Assembly: GCF_015686655.1 (NCBI RefSeq)
Contig: NZ_JADPMP010000007.1
Span: 1-64,000 of the forward strand
Reading direction: 5' to 3'
DNA: 64,000 nt
From: Pontibacter sp. FD36
GTDB taxonomy: Bacteria > Bacteroidota > Bacteroidia > Cytophagales > Hymenobacteraceae
Each line of letters begins with the position of its first letter. Position 1 is the first letter of the stretch. Shown in pieces: positions 8,811 to 18,758 of the stretch. A program made the translations under genes and the position numbers. Under the pieces are notes generated by a model. That model ran no database searches. It was not told where the DNA came from and worked only from the letters and a program-made list of their open reading frames with translations.

Positions 8811-11070
8811 AGGCTGGGAGCTCAAACTGTAATGTGAAAGTGGTGCCTGCTTCTGGCTTACTTTCTACCTCTATCTTGCCTCCAATAGCGTTCATTTGCA
8901 TTTTTACCAGGTATAGCCCGATGCCTTTTCCATCAGGTCCTGTATGGAAGCGCTTATAGAGCTGGAACAGATGCGGCCGCACCAGGTCCAGGTCCATTCC
9001 GCTGCCATTGTCTATTACGCTTAATTGCAGGCTGTTATCTTTCCTTACGCTATTTACCTGTATAAGTAAGTCCCGGTGCGAAGATTTGTACTTAATCGCG
9101 TTTGAAATCAGGTTGTGCAGTATGCTGTAGACGAAAGCCCGGTTGGCCCAGAGCAGATCATCCTCCTTCAGGTCCAGCATGATGCGACCATTGGCCTGGG
9201 TCAGCAGATGCTGCAGGCTCTGCACCACTTCTGTCGCTACCTCACTTAACAGGACGATCTCATGGGCTGCCTGCAGGTCAGAGGAACGCACAGCCAGTAT
9301 TTTGTTCAGGTCACTGATCACATCATCAAGCCGGCGGGCGGAGATTTCCAGATTTTTCAGGCCCTTGGCAAAGCGGCTGCTGTTGCGGTCAAGCTTCTGT
9401 AGCACAGACGACAGACCGACCAGGTTAGCGACAGGCGCACGCAGGTTGTGTGATACAATGTAGTTGAACTGCTGCAGGTCCTGATTCTGATGGTACAGGT
9501 GCTCGGTCGTTTTGAGTAACTGCTCCTGATCGAGCTTGCGTTCAGTAATATCGGTGTGGATGTAGATATGCTTTATGACCTGGCCTTGCTCATTGGAAAT
9601 AGGGGAGATGGTGACATCAGCCCAGATCAGGTCGCCGTTTTTCTTGTAGCTGCGCAGTTCCTTGCGCATCGGGATGCCCTTTGCCAGTTGTTCTCTCACC
9701 CACATGATCTCGCGCGGGTCCGTATCGGCAGAAGTCAGGATGTCGCTCGGGCGCATGCCGGCTACTTCCTCCATGGTATAGCCGGTCACGTTGCAGAAAG
9801 CCTCATTGACCCACTCTATCTCCAGCTGGCCGTTGGTGATGATCACGCCGTTTGTCGTTTTACTGGCCACCAGCGAAAGCTTCCGCAGCTCTTCCTGCGC
9901 AATGACCTGTGCTGTGATGTTGGAAAACGCAATGAGGATACCGCCTTCGAAGGGGCTGATGGTGAACTGCAGAAAAGCACTCAGATCGCAGAATTGCTCC
10001 TTAAACTGTACTGCCTTTTTTGTTTCGGCCACCTCAAGGCATTTCTGTTTGAAAAGGGTGCCCTCCAGGATCGGGTATTCCTCCCAGATGCAGAGATCCA
10101 TTAAGTCATCGAGATCCCGGTTGAGGAAATTTGCGAAGACAGTGTTGCCGAAGCTGTAGCGCCACTCTTTGTCCAGGGCAAAAAAGCCTTCCGACATCCC
10201 TTCCAAAATTTTGTGCAGCTTCTTTGCCTGTGCATTTACAAGCAGGTTGGCCTCTTTTTCGCTGGTGCTGTCTTTGGCGATGCATTGTATGGCGAGCACC
10301 CGGCCCTCCAGCACCACGGGTACGAGTGCGGCCGACAAATAGCGCTTGCTGCCATCGCGGTGACGGATGCAGGTCTCAAAGTTGCAGGGCTGGCCTGTAA
10401 GCGCTGTGGAGAAGGCCTTGAATGTTTCTTCACGGTTATCCGGCAACACGAATTCGGCAAAATGGCTTTTCGGAAATTCTTCACGCGTATAGCCAGACAG
10501 CTTCACCACGGCATCGTTGCAGGCCTGCACTTCCCCGCTCGTGCTCATCGTAAATACCAGGTCGGGGTTGTTGAAGAAAAGCGCTTTGTAATAAGCCTGG
10601 CTTTCTTTGCGCTGTCTCGAGGCCTCCATCTGCGTGGTAATATCACGCGAATTGGTCACGATACCCTGCACATGAGGGTTGTCCAGCATGTTGGTAGCGA
10701 CACAGCTGAGCCAGCGCCAGCTGTCATTTTTGGCTTTGAAGCGAACAGGAGGAAGGTTTACTTGTTTGATGCTGCCAGTGGTCAGGTTATAGAGCGCCTG
10801 CTCAAGAGAAGGTACGTCATCCAGATGTATCAGGTCAAACACATAGGTGCCCAGCAGGTCTTCCGGGGTATAGCCAAGTTCAGTGGCTATCGAATCCGAA
10901 ATGTATTGATAGATCCCCTCACAGTTGAGTACCGTGATGAGCTCAGATGCGTGACGTACAATAGAACTATAGAAATCTGGTGTAAGGACCAGCTCTTCAG
11001 GTGGCGTAAAATTTACCTTCATAAAGGTGCAGTGGCTTAAAACTTCCTGAATGTAATTGTAATTAGGCAA
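8785..11070 (-). CDS. Multi-PAS hybrid-type sensor histidine kinase (four PAS domains)
   Basis: A 761-residue soluble kinase. Four PAS segments in tandem cover residues of about 25-145, 155-275, 285-400 and 405-525. At least two have clear S-box ends, for example VTNSRDITTQ and IYIHTDITERK. His541 sits in the HisKA motif IVSHNLRAPVANL. The ATPase boxes are LHNLISNAIKY, DNGSGMDL and GKGIGLYLVKMQ. No transmembrane segment is seen, so the signals are likely intracellular or redox/ligand based; that is inference. It overlaps and precedes the single-domain receiver, its likely phosphotransfer partner. A second ATG, 48 nt in, is a possible alternative start. Confidence 0.9.
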   Translation of the reverse strand: MPNYNYIQEVLSHCTFMKVNFTPPEELVLTPDFYSSIVRHASELITVLNCEGIYQYISDSIATELGYTPEDLLGTYVFDLIHLDDVPSLEQALYNLTTGSIKQVNLPPVRFKAKNDSWRWLSCVATNMLDNPHVQGIVTNSRDITTQMEASRQRKESQAYYKALFFNNPDLVFTMSTSGEVQACNDAVVKLSGYTREEFPKSHFAEFVLPDNREETFKAFSTALTGQPCNFETCIRHRDGSKRYLSAALVPVVLEGRVLAIQCIAKDSTSEKEANLLVNAQAKKLHKILEGMSEGFFALDKEWRYSFGNTVFANFLNRDLDDLMDLCIWEEYPILEGTLFKQKCLEVAETKKAVQFKEQFCDLSAFLQFTISPFEGGILIAFSNITAQVIAQEELRKLSLVASKTTNGVIITNGQLEIEWVNEAFCNVTGYTMEEVAGMRPSDILTSADTDPREIMWVREQLAKGIPMRKELRSYKKNGDLIWADVTISPISNEQGQVIKHIYIHTDITERKLDQEQLLKTTEHLYHQNQDLQQFNYIVSHNLRAPVANLVGLSSVLQKLDRNSSRFAKGLKNLEISARRLDDVISDLNKILAVRSSDLQAAHEIVLLSEVATEVVQSLQHLLTQANGRIMLDLKEDDLLWANRAFVYSILHNLISNAIKYKSSHRDLLIQVNSVRKDNSLQLSVIDNGSGMDLDLVRPHLFQLYKRFHTGPDGKGIGLYLVKMQMNAIGGKIEVESKPEAGTTFTLQFELPAYGPQGLHN

Positions 11071-11273
11071 TATGGGTTCAATTGTATGCCGAAATTTATG
11101 AAAATGTTCTAAATGTTGAAAAAAGGCTTTCTAATATCCAAAACATGATTTTATGATACGTAATAAGTTACTTATTCTGCTGCTGATAGTTAGGTTTTGT
11201 TAAGCAAGCAAATAGGACAATAGGTATAAATCGCTGTGTTAAAATTGGATTAAAATAGAATTCAAGGTAATAA
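11071..11273. other. AT-rich spacer between the kinase and the peptidase terminator
   Basis: About 200 bp of AT-rich DNA containing the leader of the kinase gene. I found no exact TAnnTTTG box on the minus strand and no reading frame. Confidence 0.3.
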
Positions 11274-11305
11274 AAAAGCCGGACTGCTTCAGCAGTCCGG
11301 CTTTT
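11274..11305 (-). terminator. Strong terminator of the subtilase gene
   Basis: The 15-bp inverted repeat AAAAGCCGGACTGCT / AGCAGTCCGGCTTTT is preceded on the plus strand by an A run. Read from the minus strand, it ends in TTTTTTATT. It sits 20 bp after the peptidase stop codon and could also stop plus-strand transcription. Confidence 0.85.
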
Positions 11306-11325
11306 GTTATGAGGGTTTGTCGTGC

Positions 11326-12852
11326 TTATTCGGTCACGGCACGGAAAGCGTTTACGCGGCCATAACCATAGTAAGGGTCACGACCAGGTTTGCCAAGATC
11401 GTCAGAAGTGGCGCGTAGTTTGGCCAGTACATGAGCCGGCTCCATACTGCCACCGTTACGGCCGATAAGAAGCGCTGCTACGCCCGCTGCGTGAGGGCCT
11501 GCCATACTCGTGCCAACTGACCAGTAGTAGGATGCTGTCCCTGGATTAAGGTTGCTGCCTGTGCTGAACACATAATCCAATACATAAGCGTATTGTGTCA
11601 CACCTGCAATGGTAGCGATCTCATTACCTGGATACATATAGTCACCGCCTGGGGCTGCGAAGTGTACATCCGGGGTGCCGTAGTTAGAGTAAGAGGCGAA
11701 GTCATCCATAAAAGTGCCGAAAGGATTAAGTGCCCAACCGCGCGGAGCCGTCGCTGAGATAGAAATAACACCGGTAGAAGAAGAAGGTATGTGTACCAGC
11801 GACTTGTCTGCGTTTCCGTTGTTGGCGTCATTGCCAGCAGAGGCAATAACGGTTACACCATTTTTGGTGGCATAGCTGGTGGCGCGGTTAATGGCGATTA
11901 GCAACTCCTGCACAGCTTTAGTATCGCTTTCAATAAAGTCGTCAGACGGATCTTCTGGTGTGCCATTGTCGTTCAGGAACTTGCCATTGCGCGGCAGTGC
12001 AGCTCCAAGGCTCATGTTGATCACATTGGCGCCCTGTTGAGTCGCATGTATAATACCGTCGATCATCCAGCTAAAAGAGCCGGAGCCTGAGTCGCGGAGC
12101 ACCTTTACCAGGATAAGTTCTGCCTCAGGAGCTACACCAATAATGCCAATGCCATTGTCAGCAGCGGCAATGGTGCCGGCTGTGTGGGTGCCATGGCTAC
12201 CTACACCCGGTAGTGCGTAATCCAATCGTTCGCCCGGTACAAAGTTCCTGCTCGCAGCTAAATCGATGTTAGGGGCCAGGTCCGGGTGGTCCAAGTCAAA
12301 GCCGCTATCCAATACAGCTACACGCACGCCGCTTCCACGGTGGCCTGCATTCCAGGCTTGCGGTGCCTTGATGGCGGCATGCCCCCACTGCAGATCAAAG
12401 TAGCGATCATCGTCGCCGCTTGCCGGCGGTGTGCCCACGTCAGCCAGTTCCACAATCTTCATGTCGTCCGGGTTGTACCACTGCACTTCCAGGTCGCGCA
12501 CAACAGAGCGCACACCTTTAATTTTAGAGGCTTTGGCGGCGAACTTCGGGTCTTCGGAATATACGGTAGCTACTCCTGCCTGCTCCATCAGACTTGTTAC
12601 CTCGCCATTGGCAGCATTAAGCTCAGAGGCTATACCTGCCGGAAGTGTTTCGCTGCTCGACAATACCACATAATGGTTTTTGCGTAGCTTCACATTTGAT
12701 TTTGCATGAACGCCCTGCGCCATAAGAGAGGCTTCTGCACTCATCTCAGTTGCCGGGTCCATGTCTTGTTCAGGGTTACAGCCAACCAGGGCCATAAACG
12801 CCAGCATGGCTGGGAAGATTAACTTCTTACTGGTAAAGGTTTTGTTAAGCAT
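11326..12852 (-). CDS. Subtilisin-like (S8) serine peptidase, lipoprotein
   Basis: A 508-residue secreted protease. The lipobox ALVGC (Cys25) predicts lipid anchoring. An inhibitor-I9-like propeptide spans about residues 55-122. The catalytic triad is visible: Asp182 in VAVLDSGFDLDHPD, His223 in SHGTHTAGTIAA and Ser449 in GTSMAGPHAAGVAALL. An oxyanion Asn lies in the motif VIASAGNDANN. A roughly 12-residue acidic insert (NDNGTPEDPSDD, before FIESD) near residues 295-310 may bind calcium. It ends shortly after the catalytic domain, without a T9SS signal. The substrate is unknown. It stands alone between AT-rich leaders, with its own terminator. Confidence 0.92.
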   Translation of the reverse strand: MLNKTFTSKKLIFPAMLAFMALVGCNPEQDMDPATEMSAEASLMAQGVHAKSNVKLRKNHYVVLSSSETLPAGIASELNAANGEVTSLMEQAGVATVYSEDPKFAAKASKIKGVRSVVRDLEVQWYNPDDMKIVELADVGTPPASGDDDRYFDLQWGHAAIKAPQAWNAGHRGSGVRVAVLDSGFDLDHPDLAPNIDLAASRNFVPGERLDYALPGVGSHGTHTAGTIAAADNGIGIIGVAPEAELILVKVLRDSGSGSFSWMIDGIIHATQQGANVINMSLGAALPRNGKFLNDNGTPEDPSDDFIESDTKAVQELLIAINRATSYATKNGVTVIASAGNDANNGNADKSLVHIPSSSTGVISISATAPRGWALNPFGTFMDDFASYSNYGTPDVHFAAPGGDYMYPGNEIATIAGVTQYAYVLDYVFSTGSNLNPGTASYYWSVGTSMAGPHAAGVAALLIGRNGGSMEPAHVLAKLRATSDDLGKPGRDPYYGYGRVNAFRAVTE

Positions 12853-13325
12853 TTGTAGTTTGTTTAAAGTGATTTATAAAAATAAATTAGACAAAACATG
12901 TTTAAAACGAGGCATAACTATACCTGTAGCATAGCTGCCAGTGTAATTTTCAATAGTTTTTGTCTCTCCGGGCCTGTCCAAAGACAGTTAGAGAATAAGA
13001 GGTAATCGGAGCTTAACAGAAGGTATACTGTACCAGTAAGATGGTGAGTATACCTAAGACCATTGTATAGATGGTGTTATAGATATGTGAGTATTCGGTT
13101 ACGTTGTATTTAAATAATAAGTTATAAATAATTAAGTTATTTTTAAAATACTATTTAATATTTATTTATTATTTTTTTTGAGAGGTGTCTTTTGGATGAC
13201 CTACTGATACAGGCAGCGCAACTTCAGAATGTGCCCATGCTGCATGAATGGCACTATATTCAGAAGTTTTAATGTAAACTTACCCCGCTATTGCTTATCT
13301 TGCTTAGCCATAGCACACTTCACTT
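12853..13325. other. AT-rich divergent intergenic region
   Basis: The 473 bp separates the divergently transcribed subtilase and restriction-modification genes. The stretch 13100-13190 is nearly pure A/T and probably easily melted. Before the plus-strand gene I see TATCTTGC (about 13297), one base off the -7 consensus. No reading frame or RNA gene is evident. Confidence 0.4.
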
Positions 13326-16300
13326 ATGCAGCAAAACATCCTACGCCCCCGCCAGGCCCTGAACAAAGCGTATCTCCGGCTCAAGACCTCCCGCTCTGAC
13401 ATGGAGGCTTTCAAAGCGGCTCTGCGCACGCTACTCGAAAGCATCAACCTGAGTGAGAGCGAAGAGCATGTGAAGAACCACCTGCGTGACTTTTTGAAGT
13501 GTGCTTTTTATGATAAGTATGGCGTGAACACCAAGGGCAAGACGGACCTGGTGATCCACATCGGTCCGGATACCAAAAGCCAGGCGGGCGTGCTGCTGGA
13601 AGTGAAGCGGCCCACCAACAAGGCTGATATGCCAACGGGCGACAACCTGAACTATAAGGCCATGCATGAGCTGGTGCTCTACTACCTGCGGGAGCGGGTG
13701 GAGCACAAGAACCATGACCTCAAGCAGCTCATCATCACCAATGTGCATGAGTGGTTTGTGTTCGACGCCCTGGAGTTTGACCGCCTGTTTTACCGCAACG
13801 GACAACTCAAAAAAGACTTTGTGGAGTGGAGCCAGGGCAAGAAATCCGGCAACAGCACCGACTTTTTCTACAAGGAGATCGTGGCGCCCTTTATCGCCGG
13901 GCTGTCCGAAAGCATCACCTATACCTATGTAAACCTCAAAGAATTTGAGAAGCCACTCAAAAACAAGGACCTCAAAGACGATGTGAAACTGGTGGCCCTC
14001 TACAAGCTGCTCTCACCGGCGCATCTGCTCAAGGAGCCTTTTGCCAACGACGCCAACTCGCTGGACCCAGGCTTTTACCTGGAGCTGCTGCACATCATCG
14101 GGCTGGAGGAAGTGAAGGAGGGAGGCCGCAAGCTGATCCGCCGCAAAGCCAAACCCGATGCAGGCTCGCTGCTGGAGGCCGCCTACCAGAAGCTCAAATC
14201 AGAGGACCTGGTATCGGGACTCGACAACCCTTATACCTACGGCAATACCCGCGAGGAGCAACTGTTCAATGTGGCGCTGGAGCTGTGCATCACCTGGATG
14301 AACCGCATCCTGTTCCTGAAGCTGCTGGAAGCCCAGCTGGCCAGTTACCACCAGGACGACAAGGTATACGCCTTCATGAACCCGGAGCAGCTGCGCGAGT
14401 TTGATGACCTGAACGAGCTGTTCTTTGATGTGCTGGCCGAGCGACCGCAGCATCGCAGCGCCAACGTGCGCGACAAGTTCCGGCATATCCCATACCTGAA
14501 CTCTTCGCTGTTTGAGACCACGGCGCTGGAAAAACGCACCCTGCGCATCTCGAACCTGAAAGACAACAGCCGCCTGGCGCTATACCCGCGCACGGTGCTG
14601 CGCGACGGGGCGGGCAAGGTGCTGAGCAAGTCGCAGGCCGACATGCGCACGATGGAGTATATGCTGCGCTTTTTGGGCAGTTATGACTTCGGGGCTGAGG
14701 GCAAGGAGGCGATACAGGAAGAAAACAAAACCCTGATCACGGCCTCGGTGCTGGGCCTGATCTTTGAGAAGATAAACGGCTACCGCGACGGCTCTTTCTA
14801 TACGCCCGGCTTCATTACGATGTACATGAGCCGCGAAGCTATACGCCGTGCTGTGGTGCAGCGGTTCAACGAATTCTATACCTGGGAACTGGCCGACTTC
14901 GACGCGCTGCGTTTCCGGCTGATGGCCAATCATACGCTTCAGGCGGCGCTGGAGGCAAACCAGCTCATCAACAGCCTCCGCATCTGCGACCCGGCGGTGG
15001 GCTCGGGACACTACCTGGTGAGTGCGCTCAACGAGCTGATCGTCATCAAATCGGAGCTGCGCATTTTGCTCAACCGGCAGGGCAAGCCGCTGCACTATGG
15101 CAGCATCGAGGTGCAGAACGACGAGCTGATCGTGACTGATTACTACGGCGAGCTCTTCAGCTATACCGTGCACCAGCACCCGGACGGGCATCACAGCATC
15201 AACCCACAGGTACAGGAACTGCAGGAAACGCTCTTCCACGAAAAGCAGACCATCATCGAGAACTGCCTGTTCGGCGTGGACATCAACCCGAATTCGGTCA
15301 AGATCTGCCGCCTGCGCCTCTGGATCGAGCTGCTCAAAAGTGCCTACTATCTGCAACAGGAGGGGGCTGGCTATACCGAGCTGCAAACGCTGCCCAACAT
15401 CGACATCAACATCAAGCAGGGCAACTCGCTGCTGAGCCGCTACCCGCTCACCGCCGACCTGCAGGATGCCTTTGGTAAGAAGGGCCACAGCCTGCAAGCT
15501 TACCGCGAGGCGGTGCTGGAGTACAAGCACACCAACTCCAAGGAAACGAAGAAGCAGCTGGTGCATTTTCTGGAGGAGATCAGGCAGGGCTTCCGGACTA
15601 CACTGGCCAACAACGACCCGCTGCGCCAGCGTATGGCGAAGCTGCGGGGCACCATTGCCGCTGTGCAGGACCCCGACCTGTTCGGAGCCGTGAAGGTAGA
15701 CAAGGCCAAACTCGCCGCCATGAAAAAGGAACTCCAGAAGCTGGAGGCCGAGCGGGAACAAATAGAATCGAACAAGGTATACGAGGGCGCTTTTGAGTGG
15801 CGTTTCGAGTTTCCGGAAGTGCTGGACGAGGCAGGCAACTACCTCGGTTTTGATGTGGTGATCGGCAACCCGCCCTACATCCGGCAGGAAGAGCTCGGTA
15901 ACTTTAAGCTATACCTGAAAAAGCACTTTGCGACCTACGCCGGCACCGCCGACCTGTATGTATACTTTGTGGAACGAGGTATAGACCTGCTGCGCGAAGG
16001 TGGTCAGTTCAGCTACATAGTACCCAACAAATGGATGCGGGCCGGGTATGGACAGGCGCTCCGGGGCTGGGTGCAGACCTATACCTTGCAACAGTTGCTC
16101 GACTTCGGCGACTTGCCGGTGTTTGAAGAAGCCACGACCTACCCGCTGATTGTGTCAGTCACCAAAACGGCACCGCAGGAAGAGGACTATACCTTGCAGG
16201 CCGCAGGTATAGACACCCTCGATTATGAGCGGGGCTTGTCAGAATATCTGCAGAACAACGGCTATTGGGTGCAGGCGAATCTACTGCCTGATTCGGGTTG

Positions 16301-17225
16301 GTCGCTCTCTGACAGTACTTCGCAGCAACTCCTTGAAAAACTGAAAAACACAGGTATACCATTGGGAGAGTATGTGGAGGGAAGAATGTATAGAGGAGTT
16401 CTGACTGGATATAACGAAGCATTTGTGATTGATGAAGCGACGAAAGACAGACTGATTGCAGAAGATCCGAGAAGTGCCGAGGTGATAAAACCGTTTATAC
16501 TTGGGCGTAATTTAAAACGGTATGATATGCCGAAAACAAACCAATACCTATTATTTATACCTTGGCATTTTCCTTTACATAAAGACTCCTCAATTTCTGG
16601 TGCTTCGATAGAAGCTGAAGAAGCTTTTATGATTCATTATCCAAGCATTTATAATCACTTGTTGAGTTACAAAGAAGGATTACTACAACGGAACAAAGCA
16701 GAGACAGGAATTAGGTATGAGTGGTACGCGCTTCAAAGATGTGCAGCAACTTATTTTGAAGAATTTGATAGGGATAAAATAATGTTTCAAGAGATTGCTA
16801 CTTTTCAGGCATTTGCATATGATAAAAGTGGCAGCTATTCTAACAACAAAACATACATTATACCTAATGCTGATTATTATGTACTTGGGATACTTAATTC
16901 AAAAACTACTTGGTGGTTTTTGAACCAGACAGTTTCAAAACTTCAAGGCGGTGCATTGGCTATGCAAAGTATCTATACCCAAACCATACCCATCGCCCAA
17001 GCAGACGAAGAAACGAAAGCAGGTATACGGGCCTTGGTGGAGCAAATATTAGCGGCGAAGCAAGCCGATGCGGGGGCGGACACCTCGGCGCTGGAAGCGG
17101 AGATCGACCTGCAGGTATACCGGCTTTATAACCTCACCTACGACGAAGTGCTGCTCGTGGAGCCGGGCTTTGCCATGCCGCGTGAAGCCTACGAAATGCA
17201 GCATATTATCAGTGCGAAGGTATAA
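13326..17225 (+). CDS. Single-chain restriction-modification enzyme (type IIG/Eco57I-like)
   Basis: A 1299-residue fusion of nuclease, methyltransferase and target-recognition parts. The N-terminal nuclease has a PD-(D/E)xK pattern: Asp74, then Glu92-Val-Lys94 (LLEVKRP). This follows a conserved YGVNTKGKTDLVI region seen in Eco57I/DUF7149-type enzymes. Methyltransferase motif I is DPAVGSGHYLV (from about residue 555) and motif IV is GNPPYI (Asn848), the gamma N6-adenine class. A helical linker of about 730-830 precedes motif IV. Residues of about 990-1212, the target-recognition part, are encoded by distinctly AT-rich DNA, while flanking codons are GC-rich. No separate R, M or S gene adjoins it, as expected for a type IIG/IIL enzyme. 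Confidence 0.88.
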   Translation: MQQNILRPRQALNKAYLRLKTSRSDMEAFKAALRTLLESINLSESEEHVKNHLRDFLKCAFYDKYGVNTKGKTDLVIHIGPDTKSQAGVLLEVKRPTNKADMPTGDNLNYKAMHELVLYYLRERVEHKNHDLKQLIITNVHEWFVFDALEFDRLFYRNGQLKKDFVEWSQGKKSGNSTDFFYKEIVAPFIAGLSESITYTYVNLKEFEKPLKNKDLKDDVKLVALYKLLSPAHLLKEPFANDANSLDPGFYLELLHIIGLEEVKEGGRKLIRRKAKPDAGSLLEAAYQKLKSEDLVSGLDNPYTYGNTREEQLFNVALELCITWMNRILFLKLLEAQLASYHQDDKVYAFMNPEQLREFDDLNELFFDVLAERPQHRSANVRDKFRHIPYLNSSLFETTALEKRTLRISNLKDNSRLALYPRTVLRDGAGKVLSKSQADMRTMEYMLRFLGSYDFGAEGKEAIQEENKTLITASVLGLIFEKINGYRDGSFYTPGFITMYMSREAIRRAVVQRFNEFYTWELADFDALRFRLMANHTLQAALEANQLINSLRICDPAVGSGHYLVSALNELIVIKSELRILLNRQGKPLHYGSIEVQNDELIVTDYYGELFSYTVHQHPDGHHSINPQVQELQETLFHEKQTIIENCLFGVDINPNSVKICRLRLWIELLKSAYYLQQEGAGYTELQTLPNIDINIKQGNSLLSRYPLTADLQDAFGKKGHSLQAYREAVLEYKHTNSKETKKQLVHFLEEIRQGFRTTLANNDPLRQRMAKLRGTIAAVQDPDLFGAVKVDKAKLAAMKKELQKLEAEREQIESNKVYEGAFEWRFEFPEVLDEAGNYLGFDVVIGNPPYIRQEELGNFKLYLKKHFATYAGTADLYVYFVERGIDLLREGGQFSYIVPNKWMRAGYGQALRGWVQTYTLQQLLDFGDLPVFEEATTYPLIVSVTKTAPQEEDYTLQAAGIDTLDYERGLSEYLQNNGYWVQANLLPDSGWSLSDSTSQQLLEKLKNTGIPLGEYVEGRMYRGVLTGYNEAFVIDEATKDRLIAEDPRSAEVIKPFILGRNLKRYDMPKTNQYLLFIPWHFPLHKDSSISGASIEAEEAFMIHYPSIYNHLLSYKEGLLQRNKAETGIRYEWYALQRCAATYFEEFDRDKIMFQEIATFQAFAYDKSGSYSNNKTYIIPNADYYVLGILNSKTTWWFLNQTVSKLQGGALAMQSIYTQTIPIAQADEETKAGIRALVEQILAAKQADAGADTSALEAEIDLQVYRLYNLTYDEVLLVEPGFAMPREAYEMQHIISAKV

Positions 17226-17308
17226 CAACCATTTTAACGCCCAACTGTGTGTTTATTATGATTGATTCATTAGCCAAATGAAAAATATAATCGGATAACC
17301 GCCGATTA

Positions 17309-18562
17309 ATGCCGTATTTACACTATATGCCTAACTCAAAATCAACCCTAAAAACCTCCCAGGCGAACACCACCTCTTCTGAAGCCGAAATCCTGGCTTT
17401 GCGAAAAGAAATAGAACAATTGCGTTTGGAGAAGGCGGCAGCTTTTGACAGACTTAATGTACAGGAAGCCATTCATAAAAACTTCGGAGAGAGCCAAAGC
17501 CGTTTCGAAGCTATATTTTACCAGTCTGTACTGGGGCAGAAGATCATTGCCCCGGACCTGAGAATTATGCAGGTGAACGAGTCCTTGCAGCAGATGATGG
17601 GTTACAGCAAAGCCGAGCTGGTCGGTACCCGCATTACCGAGTTTGCCCACCCTGATTTTGTCCGGGACTGGCAAGCCCTGCAGAAAAAGCTCTGGGAAGA
17701 GCAGATCCCTTCTTTTCAAATAGAGACCTGCCTTCTCAAAAAGGACGGCACCAGTTTCTGGTGTCAGGTGACCTCGATTCTTTTTCAGGACCAGGACGCT
17801 ACGCTGGGCTTTACGATAGTAGAAAACATAGATAAGCGGAAACTCCTTGAACTGAAGCTCAAGAAGCTATACGATAACCAGGAAACGATCATGCACATGG
17901 TCGCGCACGATCTGAAATCTCCGCTTAACAATATTATGCTGGCTGCCCGCTTGCTGAAGGAGACCCTGGAAGAGCCTGAGACAAAAAAGCAGGAAAAGGA
18001 CGAGCAAATCTTTTCATACGTCAACCTTATTTCGGAAACTTCAGATAGTGCACTCCATCTGATCAGTGAGCTGCTCCTCATAGGAGAGATCGAGTCCAGG
18101 TATGCTACCCTGGAACAAACAGACCTAAAAGACTATATTCAATTCCACCTGAACAGCCTGCGAGTGGACGCGGAAAGAAAAGGTATTAGCCTGCTGTTCC
18201 ATCATTCCGGAAAACCTGTTTTTGCTGCCATTGATAGGAGCAAGTTCAGGTGGGTGCTGGAGAACCTGCTTTCCAATGCCGTAAAATTTAGCCAGGAAAA
18301 TGGTCAGATAAGCCTCACACTGAAAGAGGAAGGTGACAAAAAGGTACTGCAGGTGCAGGATAACGGAATCGGTATTCCCGCTGAGCTGCATGCCACCGTA
18401 TTCCAGAAATTCACCAAAGCGAGGAGGCAAGGGACAAAAGGGGAGCCCACTACAGGGCTGGGGCTATACATTGTCAAGCAGATAATAGAGGAGCACAAGG
18501 GCAGGGTATGGATTGAAAGCCAGGCAGATGCAGGCACCTCCGTCTTTATAGAGTTGCCCTAA
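17309..18562 (+). CDS. PAS-domain sensor histidine kinase with N-terminal coiled coil
   Basis: A 417-residue soluble kinase. A coiled coil (about 25-50) is followed by a PAS domain (about 60-180) and a HisKA segment with His200 in the motif MVAHDLKSPLNNIM. The ATPase boxes are LENLLSNAVKF, DNGIGIPAEL and TTGLGLYIVKQI. No receiver gene adjoins it; the nearest downstream genes encode STAS-like proteins. A second ATG, 18 nt in (17327), is an equally plausible start. It lies 83 bp after the restriction-modification gene in the same direction, without a visible terminator between them, so read-through is possible. Confidence 0.88.
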   Translation: MPYLHYMPNSKSTLKTSQANTTSSEAEILALRKEIEQLRLEKAAAFDRLNVQEAIHKNFGESQSRFEAIFYQSVLGQKIIAPDLRIMQVNESLQQMMGYSKAELVGTRITEFAHPDFVRDWQALQKKLWEEQIPSFQIETCLLKKDGTSFWCQVTSILFQDQDATLGFTIVENIDKRKLLELKLKKLYDNQETIMHMVAHDLKSPLNNIMLAARLLKETLEEPETKKQEKDEQIFSYVNLISETSDSALHLISELLLIGEIESRYATLEQTDLKDYIQFHLNSLRVDAERKGISLLFHHSGKPVFAAIDRSKFRWVLENLLSNAVKFSQENGQISLTLKEEGDKKVLQVQDNGIGIPAELHATVFQKFTKARRQGTKGEPTTGLGLYIVKQIIEEHKGRVWIESQADAGTSVFIELP

Positions 18563-18708
18563 GCGTGGCAAAGACCAGGCACCCGCAAAGCTGCTGATAA
18601 CATGACCTCCTACTACCCGAAAAATAATTTAAAAAAGATAACAACTTTCTAATATAGGCAGCCGTATATATAGGCAGCTTAGCGAAAGCTCATTTTGTGA
18701 ATGATAGA

Positions 18709-18747
18709 AGCGGCTCCGGGGGTGAACGACCGGGGCCGCTTTTTTTT
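18709..18747 (+). terminator. GC-rich terminator 150 bp past the kinase gene
   Basis: The stem AGCGGC-T-CCGG pairs with CCGG-G-GCCGCT (one wobble pair), with a 10-nt loop and a run of eight T residues. The orientation is plus strand. Confidence 0.85.
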
Positions 18748-18758
18748 ATGTCTATACC

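Noticed and set aside
14580..15761. Open minus-strand frame of 393 codons inside the restriction-modification gene
   Set aside because: Antisense to a gene with intact methyltransferase motifs. No known domain, no start signal, and its length follows from GC-rich codons of the true frame.
13326..17225. Possible BREX or phage-defence island around the methyltransferase
   Set aside because: No brx, pgl, dnd or Zorya-type gene adjoins; neighbours are a peptidase and a histidine kinase. A single type IIG-like enzyme explains the locus.
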